DNA of 64,000 nucleotides. It comes from Ampullaceana balthica. Lineage: Eukaryota; Mollusca; Gastropoda; Lymnaeidae. Positions 43,869-57,200 of the stretch are shown one piece after another; position 1 is the first letter of the stretch, and every line of letters starts with the position of its first letter. A program made the translations under genes and the position numbers. The DNA is taken from contig CALYLW010000334.1 in assembly GCA_944989445.1 (NCBI GenBank), positions 182,501 to 246,500 on the forward strand, in the 5' to 3' direction. The notes beneath the pieces are model-generated. The model was not told where the DNA came from, made no database searches, and saw only the letters and a program-made list of their open reading frames with translations.

Positions 43869-46800
43869 TAAGGTGATGAATGTATTCAAGTGATTTACGA
43901 GCTGGACTCTCAAAGCTAACGCATGGAAGAAAGAACAAAGAAAGCATCTGAAATTTTTTAATTTTTGTAAAAAACTGATCACGTTGAAATGATTGAAACC
44001 TTGTAACTGACGCTCTGTTTAACGCTGATGTTTAATTTAATGCCAGAGAGAGAGAAAGGGTTGTGATTTAATCAAGAGCCTCTGCAAATGTGTAAAATCT
44101 GGGCAAACTATGAGAAACAATTGTACTTCATTTGAAATTATTTCAGCTCCTTTAAAAAAAGATACATAGAATATACTCTTATACTATATTATAAATTATC
44201 GTCACTTTAATGAGTTTGTTTCACTACTTTGTAACAAGACGTGATTGAATTGTAAGAGATCATCCTATGTTCTGGGGCTAGGAATGTTGGGGCAGTTACG
44301 TTTTAATGGAAGTTCAGCGAGATTGACATTTCAGTTACTTAAACAAAATATTCTGAGTAGTGGTACATTTTTGCTAGTTTAAAAATATATAAATCCTAAT
44401 TGATTTTTTAATAAGACGTAACATGTATTATTTCCCTTGAATTAGGGTAGGCGCCCCTTGACTTCTTAATCTTTACCTTTTGATAGCGGCTCTCACCTGC
44501 CAGTTTGCCCTCCTCTAGTGTAAATGGATTATTTTTATATCTTATATTTATATAAATTGAATTGTTTTCCCTGCATCTAATGGAGATTATAGATGGACTA
44601 TTAACCCCCATCATATCAGAAGTAGATGTACAAGAACCTTGCTTTTCAACTTAGCAATGTTTTTATTATAAAGGCCAAACTAAGGGAAAAAAACAACATA
44701 TATCAAAAATAAGAATAATGAAGCTTTTATTTCAATTAGACGTTATAACAAGAATTTCAGAAACAAATTAAAAGAACTGAAAATAAATTAACACAGACAT
44801 TTCTAATGTTTTAATGAACTAGTTGGCAAATTTAATTTCAACTGGGTTGTAATTTGAGAATTCTTTGTTTTATAGAGACATGTAACCTAATGAATCAACT
44901 CAACCAGTTCCTGAATTTAAACAAAAAGAATGTTGAAAATATAAAATTAATGGATGCCTTAACTAAAAATAGCATTATTATTAGGATTGCATGGATTATA
45001 ATTACTTTGAAAATAACCTTGAAAGCTGCAGATTTTAATATATTGTTTTTACAGATTAATCAGACATTTCTTATTAAACTAGTTTTAATTATATTTGTGT
45101 AAAATCATATTTTTAAGGCTATAAATATAAGCATCGTTAATAATAACATAAGTACAAAGAAAGTTTTCATAACATGAATGTCCCTTACCTCCTACATTGA
45201 CATTTTAGGTTTTTTAACCAAATTTTAATTGAGCACCTATACATTGTTACACTAAGTTTCAATTGATTTTACAGACAAACACTCCTTGTTGGTTCAACTG
45301 GTATTGAGAACTTGAAACGGCGAAGACATTTTAAAAAAAATATCATGTAACTCTTGTTCTAATGAGGAATTTTCTTCTCACAATCAAATTATGCTCCTCG
45401 CTCACCTGAATGCTCTTGTGTCTGTGGCGGTAGAAATATGCCCCTCCTTGTTATAGATTTAGTTTAACTAAAAATCAAAGTGGTGATCTGGGCATTTCCC
45501 TGAGCAAGGTTTTTCTATTTCTTTACAGATCCATTTTCATAATAATTTTTTTTTAAACCTGACTCCCATAACTTAAATAAAGGGATAAGTTATAAATATT
45601 AATATGATTACAGAAAACTTATAATTTAAAACTCCGTACTAAATAATTAATAATTAACCAGCTGTTGACAAATAGTATCAGATGCAGTGGCTTATGTCTC
45701 AATCGATGCAACCCTAATTCTTAGGAAGAGACCATAAGAATATTTGCAGGGTTTTCAACGTCGAAAAATAATTAACAGCGTTGAATAGATTAATTGTATA
45801 TATTAAAATTTGCAAATGAAATTATAAGAAAGTTTATATTTCATTAAAATTGGTTTTGTTTATCTGTGTCAATGACCATTTAGTAATGAAATAAAACATT
45901 TAAGGCCACACAGGATTAATAAAACCATATCTTATTATTCAAAGTTACATGAAACATGTGATTCATCAATATATTGATGATATGTCTATAAAAAATAAAG
46001 TGAAACTACATAAATTCATTAAAGCATTGTAATGATAAACAAAAAAAAATATCTTTAAAAATGTATTTTCCAACATCAACATTTATGCTCTAGCCACCAT
46101 CAGGGGGATATATATTTAATATTTCAAGTCTTTTACTTTAAATTTACTGGAATTTGTTACATTTAGGAAGTTTGAATGTTTCATCACTCTCATGAAAACT
46201 ACACTTGTTGCTGTTATGCCACCATCGCCTTAAAAACATTAAATTTTTTTGACCAATAAAACCATTTACTTTTGTATGAGTTAGAACATGGTTAACATAG
46301 AAACATTATCCGTGTAATCAGGTAATAAAACTATCATGCATAAATTATGTCTTTCATCCAACATGACTCATTGCATGTTCTAAGTTACTTCCTTAAATTG
46401 AAACATAATAAATAAAATATTATTGGTTAAATAAATCACAGAGTATACTAGTTATATAAGTGCTAATGCAATGAATAAAATATTTGTCAAATTTTGTGAG
46501 ATCACCTTTATTCATTCTTTATAACTTACAAGAACCTTGTGCTAAATCGGTGTAGGTGTAGAAAAGGTAGATTTTGCTTAATATTTTTTCAAGATATTTA
46601 CACATATCCCATAATTTTAGTTGTTCCTCTAACCAGAAATAGCTGTATAAATTATTACAGCTTTACAAAAGAGGTCTATTAACAATTGATTTATTTACTG
46701 CAGCATGTTTAAATTAAGTTTTGGCCTTAAAAAAAATGTTAAAATGATTGTGACAATTACAACAAAGTAATTTCTGAAAATGGCACAAACTTTGTTGTTT

Positions 46801-48209
46801 TTTGTTCAGCTGGTTACCCAACCATTAACACAGAAGTAAGTTGGAAAATGCTTAGAAAACAAATAAAACTTTATATAATTAATGTTTAAATTCTTGTTCA
46901 AAGTTGTCAACACTGGGGCTATTTATATAATGTAATAAACGACAAAGATTGAAAATGTCTTGCCTGAAATTCTTGAATTAATTTTGTTCTGTCAGTTCAT
47001 TTTATATATACAGAAAAAACTGAAGTAACGATTGCCTGATAAATGCCAATATGTCCAAAACCAGGAAGCTGGTATAGTGTTGCCTAATACACCAGAACCT
47101 TCTATTAATCTTGTGCTAGTGATAATTATCTTATATTTTGGTGAAAATTAAAGAAACCAAATACTCCTTTTTATAATTGGATAGAAAAACCAAATAGCAA
47201 GTTTCCCCAAAATAATACCCTTGCACATCAAAAGATAATTGGGCCAATCCTAATATCTAATTTGCAAGCAAATATGACTCAAACCAATTTCTAATTTAAA
47301 CAAGCATTCACTAAAAATAGCCCATAAAACACTTTAATAATGATCGGAAGCAAAGGAAATGTGAATTTTTTAAGACTCAATAAAAATTTATTATTAAATT
47401 GATCAAGAATCAAAACAGCTTGTCAAAAAAAATAATTGAAATCACAATAAGAAAATTAAGCATTTCCTAAATCAGGTGGTAAAGGCTAGAACAATATCTC
47501 AACAGCATCTTCAAAAACTTGAGCTGTATAAGACAAATTGTACTGGTATACAATTATATCTTATAATTTTATGTAATTCCTTATGGTGAAAGATTTGCTT
47601 TTACCAATGGCATTGACTCAAATTATGGCTTTACTTTTAAATAGTTATTTCAATGACTTCTCTAATAATTTACATAGGTCTGGAGTTGGCATTGCAATTT
47701 AAATAAGAAAGAATGAAATACTAAAAAAAAGTAACCATTCTACATGATTCTCTTGTTTTTGCCACACCTTAGGCAGAAACAAAATTAGATAAAAGTTTAT
47801 CAGCATAAATAGTCCTATACAATAAAGCTTTAGACGTATATAATAATGATGCCCATTTAATAAAAATATTTATAAAAAAAAAGAACACCATACTTAGAGT
47901 ACAGTAAAAATACATTTGTTCACTGCTAATGATTCTCTAAATATTTATGATGAAAGCAGTTACTCAATTGTTTGTTAGTAATATTGACCACTAGCGTGAA
48001 ATCACAATATATTATAGATACATTTTATAGAAATTTGAACAGAAATTCATTTAGCAATTTGGTTACTTTTAAACTGATATAGAACAAGTAACCAATTTCC
48101 AAATATATACCGAGAGATAAATTGAACAAAAGTATACCTACTGATAACATGAACAAAAGTATGCATTTCATTATAAGTTTAAGGTAGACTTGTAAATGCC
48201 AATAACTAA
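43869..48209. other. Long AT-rich stretch downstream of CAP, probably including its 3' UTR
   Basis: About 4.3 kb without a transposon end, tandem array or exon that I recognise. The part next to 48209 should contain the CAP 3' UTR. I could not fix the polyadenylation site; AATAAA on the minus strand occurs more than once and the distance cannot be judged by eye. Confidence 0.45.
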
Positions 48210-48290
48210 CTAAATACTGTCTGAAATTGTAGTCACCATTGACTTGCCATCATATTTGGTCTTGTACTGTTCAGGCAGGGCAAACTCTTT
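48210..48290 (-). CDS. CAP1: CAP terminal exon
   Basis: Acceptor CCTTTAATAG, then [20 protein letters not shown] and TISDSI with TAG at 48210-48212. It corresponds to the strongly conserved CAP end (EFPIPEQFKT...LVTT in human). The conserved C-terminal strand supports dimerisation of the CARP domain in the family. Confidence 0.95.
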   Translation of the reverse strand, partial: KEFALPEQYKTKYDGKSMVTTISDSI

Positions 48291-51200
48291 CTATTAAAGG
48301 AATGAAGGATGCAAATATTAGTAATATAAAATATATTTTGTGCTGATGTTTCATCATACATCTGCAGATGGTTTTTGTGTTCAATGCTACAGTTACAGAT
48401 TGCTTAGATTTAAATACTAAAGAGGTACAGATATTAATAAAAAAACAACAAACTTAATTTGATGTTTACTTTTAAGATTTTCAATCCAATAGAATAATTC
48501 CATTATAATTTTATCACATTATTTCTACAAATTACAATGTATTACCTGATTGGAATCTTATGGAGAAGTTTCTCTTATGCAATAGTTTAACACAAATATT
48601 GTTTTTTTTTATATCTCTATTGATAAAGTTGTATGTAAATGTTCACTTACATAGTCTCCATCTGCCTGTGGAACCAAAATGTTCATCTCTGAAGACTTAG
48701 CTGTTACTATTTCAACATCCAGTGAACTTGGACTAAGATACACGAGACAGCCATCAGTTTTATCTATACTTAATGTGGGCACCTTACCAGTCACCTTCAT
48801 GGAAAAACAAAAGATTTTAGTTAATTGGCTACAATTATTAACAGTTCAAGGTCTAACTAGGAAAAGACATAACAATTTTAAAAAATGTTGATACTTTATT
48901 TTTAATATTGACAACAGAAATAAAAATAAATAAAAATGAATAAACACAATTTTTAAAAAGTCCATTTCAATTTTTTTTTCTTCATTTGAAAAAATATCTA
49001 TATATTAAAAAAAACGACAAAAACTCTGTTGTTTTTCCCTGTAAAAACTCCCCAAACTACATAATTACTAAAATTGTGTTTTATATCTGAAAAAAACATA
49101 TTTTTTTTATTAAAAAACTTTTAACCAGCAGCCAATGTAAGGATGAGTTGAAAAAAAAATACATGAGGATTTTTACTATCGGCTGAAAGGTCAAGGTGAA
49201 GGTCGACAAAAATCCAGCGTTCAATTTATATGTATTTACTGATATCAATCTCTAAATTTATTTTTGATATTTTTGGATTTTAGTATATGGGCAACACTTC
49301 CTGATATACTAAAACATTTATACACACCTAACTTAAGAAAGAATATTTGGGCTTGGGGCTGTACTCACCTGAGCTTGCATGCTCTGACAGTTAACAAATT
49401 CAACTGAAGAAACGAGATCATCAAACACAATAGCCGTCTTCTTACAAGAATCTGGGAATAAAATATAACCCTAAATTAAATTTCAACCCCTAAGAAATTT
49501 ATTACTGAGGTGAAATGGGGAAACGTGGTGTTTTTAAAAAAAAAGAGTTTGACCTGAATAAATAATGCTATGCATGATATTATTATCTTATCTATTACAG
49601 AAGCTCCTTCTATACAGAAGATTATTGCATGGTTTATGTCTAGTCTTGCATTTTTATTATAAGAGTTTTAAATGTTGATATCGCATTGGTTGTCCTGGTT
49701 TGATCAGACAACCCATTTCACGTCCGAATTCCAGACGGGAAGAACGAGACTTGTTTGTTCTTGCATACGGAATAAGAAAAGTATTTTGCTATGTCTATCC
49801 GAGGGATGCCTGCGATGATGCCCTGAGAGAAGAACAAGCTGGGTTCAGAAAAGGAAGATCATGCATTGACCAAATAGCAACACTCCGGATAATTATAGAA
49901 CAATCTATTTAATGGCAATCTCCACTCTATGTCACATTTGTGGACTTTGAAAAGGCCTTTGATAGCATAAATAGAGAAACTATATGGTCAATAATGAGGC
50001 ACTACGGAGTACCAAACAAAATAACTAACATCATCTGAAATCTGTACGAAAACTTCACCTGCCAAGTAGTACATAATGGTAGACTAACAGATGAATTCCA
50101 TGTCACAACTCGAGTCAAACAAGGATGCCTCCTTTCACCACTTCTGTTCCTTCTTGTGTTAGACTGGGTCACAAAAGAAGCTTATGCAAGCTCAGGAAAA
50201 GGAATCCAGTGGAACCTAATGCAAAAACTAGAAGATTTGGAGTTTGCGGATGACTTTGCCCTTTCTGTCCCACAGACTTCAAGACATGCAAGACAAAATC
50301 ACAGCCTTGAGCGAGACTGGGAAAAGAGTAGGACTCAATATAAACATTCAAAAAACTAAATTTTTGAAAATAAACTTCATACAAGATGGAGTCATCCAAG
50401 TAGAAAACCACAACCTGGAGCAAGTAAACAACTTTGTATACCTTGGGAGTGTGGTCAGTGTATCAGGGGGAACAGATGAGGACATCGAACGAAGAATAAA
50501 TTTGGCGCGACAGGCCTTTGTCAATCTGAAACAGGTCTGGAGATCTACACACATCTCTGTCAAAACAAAAGTAAGGATCTGTAACACCAATGTTAAAACG
50601 GTCCTACTCTATGGATCCGAAACATGGCGGACGACAGAGACAACAAAAAATAGACTCCAGACCTTTGTTGACAGATGCCTCAGAAATATTCATATTATAA
50701 AATGGTTCGATAAGGTCGAAAACTCCAAGCTGTGGGAGAGGTGTGGACAAAGAACAGTAGAACAACAAATCATGGAAAGAAAGTGGAGATGGATTGGACA
50801 CACCCTCAGGAAAGATAACAGCAGGGCTAGGCAGGCCTTAGATTGGAACCCCCAGGGCAAACGACAACGAGGAAGACCCAAGCGCACATGGAGACGGAGC
50901 ATGTTGGACGAGGCTGGAAGGACCGGGAAGAGCTGGGAAGAATTGAAGCGACTGGCATGGGACCGTGTAGAGTGGCGAGCTTTGACAGAGGCCCTATGTT
51001 CCACAAGGAACTCAAAGGACAAATGATGATGATGATCCGAGGGTTGTATTTCCAAATTAGAATTAATTGCCTTATGTATTATTACAACTTGGCTCTTTGC
51101 GTTAAAATTGTTCACCCACATGATAGGAATTTAGTGTTGATAAGAAATTACAGTATTTATTTTAGATATTGATGTGACGTTGGTTTCTATACTCTGTGCT

Positions 51201-54200
51201 GAGCAACTAGATTGCTTCTTCGTAGTTTCCACTGATTTCCCATCCAGCTTATTTTTATAATCTAGGGGCAACCTTTTAAAGGTACTTGTGGGAACGAAAA
51301 TGGTATGAGAGTCCTGATCTGAAAACCGGTTCATTTATTCTTGATAGAAAGTGCTTTCTTAAGGGAATTTATTATTTTTTTTAGGTAATTATTTACATAT
51401 TATGTTATTAAATGATAAAAGGATTTCTGAACACAGATTTGGTCTTGGCATTTTTTAAATTGTCCTCAGTTAAATAAATTTTTTTTTAGAATTGGAATCT
51501 TGATAGCTGAAAGTGAACACTGCTTTATGTTTTGACAACAGCTACATTGCATAAAAGGCTTGAGCTGTATGTTTACTCTCTGAATAGTGTGGTCCGACAA
51601 CAGGTCCGGTCTGCCATAAGGTAAAGAAGCTGGATTTGAGGGACACTTAAAAGCATGAAGATGTGAAATATTTCCTGTGCTCCCAATCGATATTTTACAG
51701 TAGATTAGTTGCATTGGCTGTCTGGCATTCTGTTAACATGATCTTTTTTTTCCCCTTGTGATTAAAAACAAAAATATCATGAAAAAGCAAGCGTGTTAAA
51801 TGGCTTATGAATTCCCATCCCATTTCAATGATGTGAAAATATGCACTGTCAATGATTAATTGACCTACCTAATACAATAGAGCTGATCTTTCCTTTCACT
51901 TGGATGACAGAACCCTCGCATTTAAAGATGTACACCGATTGCTTCAGCTCCGTGTTGTCAATCACTATGTTTTTATTGTCTTTATGATACTCCTAGGATG
52001 GACATGAAACAGTCAATCACACTTTGCTCAATGACATTTCACAACTTAATTTTATTCCACAAACCTCTGAAGGCTTGATGGAAAACTATATATATATATT
52101 TGTGTATACATCTGTCATTTTATTTCTTCTTTAATCAATCTATGTTACACTGCAATAATCTAGAAGTTAAGATTTTTTTTAACAAGGAAGTAAATAGCAC
52201 ACTACAATCCTAAAATAACCAAAACATTTCTTAAAAAATAAAAAATAATGTAAATAGAAGTTGTATATAAGGATGAGCCATACTTACTATGATCCATTTT
52301 TTGTCTTGTAACTCAATGAGTGGGGGTTTGGCTGGTGCTGCCACTGATTTAGGAGTTGGTTTTGGGGAAGTTTGTGGCTTGACACCTGGCGTGGGTTTAA
52401 ATGGAGCAGGACCTTGGCGCAGGGTGGGATTCTTGTGGGTTTTCATGTCATCAGTCACCTTGCGCAACCCTTAAAAAATAATTTACAGTCAATAAAAATA
52501 TAGTGGATAAATTAAACTTTTAAAAAGCTGCCTCTTCAATCCAGTATATTAATGTTTGTCAAGCAAATGTTTCAGTATCCTACAGATACATGAGACAAAC
52601 ATGTAAAAATGATATTGGAATTTAGAAAAAATAAAAATAAATGATGATCCAAGGGACAACCTTTAGTGACATCCTCTCCTTTATTGAGTTGAGCGAATAA
52701 GGCGGCTTTAGCTGCTGATCCTTCATCATCTTTACTGCTGCTACTCATGTCTGGGGGTGGAGGAGGGCCCGGGGGTGGAGGGGGTGGTGGTGCACCGCCT
52801 GCAGGGGGAGCCGAGCCACTGGGACTGATTTTGACCGATTTAGCATCTCCACCCTAAATATACAAATAATAAAGATGATGTTTTTTTTTAAATAGGGGGT
52901 GGGGGGTGGGGTTGGAAAGGAAGTGAGAGAGAGAGAAGAAGGGAGAAATCAATACGGGAGAGAGAGGATGGGTGAGAGAGAGAGGTAAGGAGGGGAGAGA
53001 GACAGAGGGATAGAAAGAAAGGGAGAAAGATAAAGAGAGGAATTGAGGAAGGAAGAGAGAGGGTGGGAGGGGGAGAGGAAGAGAGAGGGAGGGAGGGGGA
53101 GAGGGAGAAAGAGAGAGGTAGGGAGAAAGGAAGGTTGAGAGGGAGGGAGGATGAGACAGGGCGGAGAGAAAGTAGAGAGAAGTAATGAGAGAATAAAAGA
53201 GAGATGAATCTACAGCAAAGAAGATTTGACAAATACAATCAAACATTCAGAACAATTTCTACTTTTTGTCACATTCATCTTGGTAATATAATACTGGCTA
53301 AGAATAATGACAAGAAATAAAAATATATAACATCTTAGTTTTGCTGATAGAAATTAAATTAATTAGAATAAAAACAGTTCCCACAAATTTGACTCTGTAT
53401 AGCAGCACCAGAGTAACTTCGCATAATTATTAGAAAGTTGCAGGTCTGGTACTCACACTACCTGGACTTAAAAGCAGTTCTCTGAATAATGAATATATTC
53501 CAATATTCAATATTGTTCTGACATCAAAATGTACAAGTATTAAATACATTTAAAAAAACAACACTTGTTTAGTTCGAGGTACATTTATTTATACTTATTT
53601 TTGAAAAGTAAACCAAATACAACCACACACTCTGTCTCCCAGCATGCATTTATAATAAATCTCTTGTTTTGAAAGCATTGAAAACAGGGTCTCTAACCTC
53701 AGTTACCCTTGCAGTCGCAGTCTGCTATTAGTCCTACCTCATTAAAGTTATTCTTAACTATCTGACCGTCTCGTGTAGGGGGATGGGACATGCGAACATT
53801 ACATTTTATGTCTATTTATTTTAAATAATCCAATTTAAAATTATTTGTAAAAGCTTACATTTTTGTGTTTTGAAGATTACCATTTTTAAAATAATATATT
53901 TGACTACCACTCTGTGTGTAACTAAAATAAACAACGTCGGGCAGCAAAATTATAAAGTCTTATTCATATAAGTCTGTCTCTCACTCACGCAAATGCCTGC
54001 ACCCAACATGTTATGTAAGCTATATGAAAACTGCATAAATAAAGTAAACGAACTGAAGAAAATGAAAATAAAAAAACCAAAAATGGATTGGCTTGAAGTC
54101 TTAAACAAAAGAAAGAAGAAAAAAATCGGAGCTATAATATTGTTTAAGTAAAACATGCATGTTAGCATGTTTGTATTTAAATAATCCATCAAGATATAAA

Positions 54201-57200
54201 GAGAGCACTTGTGGTTAGGGAAAGTATACCAATTAAAAATAATTTGTCTTCAAAATAATTGCATTTTTGTTTTATTATACTAGTGTAAAGGATACTAGAC
54301 AATGGGCCAATGAAAAGGAAGTTAGACAACTCAAAAGTAGGCGGTACAAACCGTGTAAAAAGGGGGTGGGGGGGTATAAAGACAATATGACAGGAAAGAC
54401 TAAATAAAGTATGACCAACAACCTCAGAAGAAAATGAAAAACACGACAACTCGGGATTCAATGAGAGAAACCAAGGCACAGATGAAAGCCACTCACTCAT
54501 GATATGCTGGAAGTAAACACGATGGATGACATTTAGGCTAATATCCCCAAAGACGCGACGAATTACCGACAGGGAGCTGCCTTTCAATTTATTGCTGTTA
54601 TAACCTTTAGCACCTCTGCGGGCAGCAATCTTCAGGTATAGAACAAAACCCCCAGCACTTAGAAACTTAAGATGAAACCAAAGTAGACAGTTAAAATTGA
54701 CACGTCCTACATCTCCGTATAAATCAACATTTAAACAAAAAACGATGCCAAGGTTGAGTTTAAACTGTTTTGGGTGTGTTTGTGTGTGTGCATTGTTTGG
54801 TTTGGGCTTAACTCCAAATGAACGCTCAGCAAACAAAGCTACAAACTATTATTATATGACACACGCAGTTTCCTAAAACAACAAAAACAGACCATCGGTT
54901 ATATGGTGAGTGGCCAAAAATAGTGGAGGAATTGAATTTTAAAAAACTCCGCAAAAAAAAAGATAGAAAAAGGGGGAAAGTGTTTCAAATTACTAGCACA
55001 CATACAAGTTTAAAATAGTTGAATTACAACATGAGATTAAAAAGAATTAAAACAGCGCAATTCTCTTGCAAACCATGATCATCATTTTAGTTTCACTAGT
55101 CACAAGGGATAAAATGCCTGTTGCGTGCCGTACAGTGTTGTCTGCTGCTAGAGATAGCTGAATAGAAACTAGAATACATTCAATGACGATAACTTCACCG
55201 ACAGTGATGACAGAGGTAGAGGCTAACAATCGTTTATTTGTATGAACTTTGTGTCTTTCCCACCAAACGCTTCACCTCACTACTCACGTGACGGCACAAA
55301 TCTAAAACTAGATCGGTCGAGAACGAGAACTACCAATAAATACCAGCGTAAAAGCCATGACAAGAACGCTACCACGACGAACCATCCCACCCACCCACCC
55401 CTCCTCCCCACAAAGTACACTTGCTGGGTTGAAGGTAGCGTGAAAGCAAACCCTGGTGTTAATGAAGTACTCTGAGCTAGGTATGCCGTGAGTGGAGAAG
55501 GGGGGGGAGGGCTGTAGGAAGAAACAAAAAGGGAAATGCGATAGCTTGTGCCGGGGCGGAGAGGGTGAGAACTTCTGGCATCATATCATGTGGATGTCAT
55601 TTCGGGGATACAGGGGCCAGCAACTCATTGTCAGCGTCCCACCTGCATTTTTAGCACGTTAGGTTTCTGCTTTCAACAATTTACCTACTCCCCTGCCAAC
55701 ACACGCAGACGTATTTTCAGGACAGTTAACACCCCCCACCCCACCAAGCCGAATTCTCAATCTTTTTGTCTGTGGGGGAAATCCTGCTGTGGAGAACATG
55801 GATTGGCTGTCTACAAGTCAGGACACGCCTCTTTGATGTGTCACACAGTAGCTGTCTAAAAGTCATCACACGCCTCTTTGATGTCTCGCACAGTAGCTGT
55901 CTAAAAGTCATGACACGCCTCTTTGGTGTCTCACACAGTAGCTGTCTACAAGTCAGGACACGCCTCTTGATGTCTCGCCCAGTAGCACTCTCGAAAATGT
56001 TTCGGTAGAATTTGTACATTTCATTTTACAATATATATATTTAGAAAAGAGAGATAGAGAGAGATAGAAATCACTTTTTCACGCTCCACTAATTTAAGAT
56101 TCTATTTTACATGCCATTTGAGACGATTTTTAAAACAATGAGCTAAAGAATATATAATTATTTTGTTTGTTGAATAATTTTTGTAAATTATTTTTTAAAA
56201 ATTATTTCGTTTACTAATACATAATATTTAATAAGAACTCAATACTTCTATACGCACCGCGACGCTCTATCACAAAAAAATAGCATGATACATAGGAATA
56301 AATAAAATAATCTAAAAAATCAATAATTTAATTACGGTACATGCGATCGATCTGAAATTTTGATACATTGTTTTTATCATCGCCACGAAACTGCCTGCTA
56401 AATTTCAGCTCGCTAGCTTACGAGAAAGTGGTTAAAAATCGATCAAAAGTTTTGGTGACAAGGGCGGGTGCAGACACCACGAGTTAATATAAAGGATTTA
56501 ATAAGAAAAACCCGTAAAAAAACCAAGTTTTTGACTATAAATCCTTTATGTACGAGAAGTAATTAAAAGAATGTTCATTATAATACGCAGCGCCAGACCA
56601 TCCAGAAATACAAAATTGCAGTTGTGTCGTAAAACATGTTTTATATATGTTTAATAATTTAATTACGGTACATGCGATCGATCTAAAATTTTGATACATT
56701 GTTTTTATTATCGGTACAAAACTGCCTGCAAAATTTCAGCTCGCTAGCTTACGAGCAAGTGGGTTAAAAATCGCTCAAAAGTTTTGGCGACAAGGGCGGT
56801 CGGTCGGTCGGTCGCAGACACCACGAGTTAATATAAAGGATTTAAAAAAACAAAGGGGGCGCCGTAGGCGCCCTACAACCCCTATTATAAAATACTTTGT
56901 GTACATTTCAGAAAGTTTAATATTTCGTATTTATCAAACAAGGACAAGTTAGTTGGGCTTTTGAAAAAGGTCGACGCCGTAGGCGCCCTAAAAAAGTGCA
57001 TTTTTATATAAATAGATTTCAGCTGAAAACTTCGGTCATTTTTGACGGGTGATACGCTAGTATAGACATAAACTAAAAACTAAAAATGCATTCATTTAAT
57101 TACGGTACATTCGATCGATCTGAAATTTTGATACAATGCATTATCATCCACGATCTATCTGTGGTAAAATTTTGAGATCTCTAGGATCACCAGAAGTGGC

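Noticed and set aside
52854..53246. Ser/Leu/Pro-rich open frame
   Set aside because: Translation of the GA-rich simple sequence in the CAP intron.
54189..54836. 215-codon minus-strand open frame
   Set aside because: Longest in the window but no recognisable family, no splice context and biased composition; expected by chance in 64 kb read in six frames.
55726..56019. 97-codon frame with repeated [11 protein letters not shown]
   Set aside because: Translation of the 45-bp tandem array at 55806-55990.
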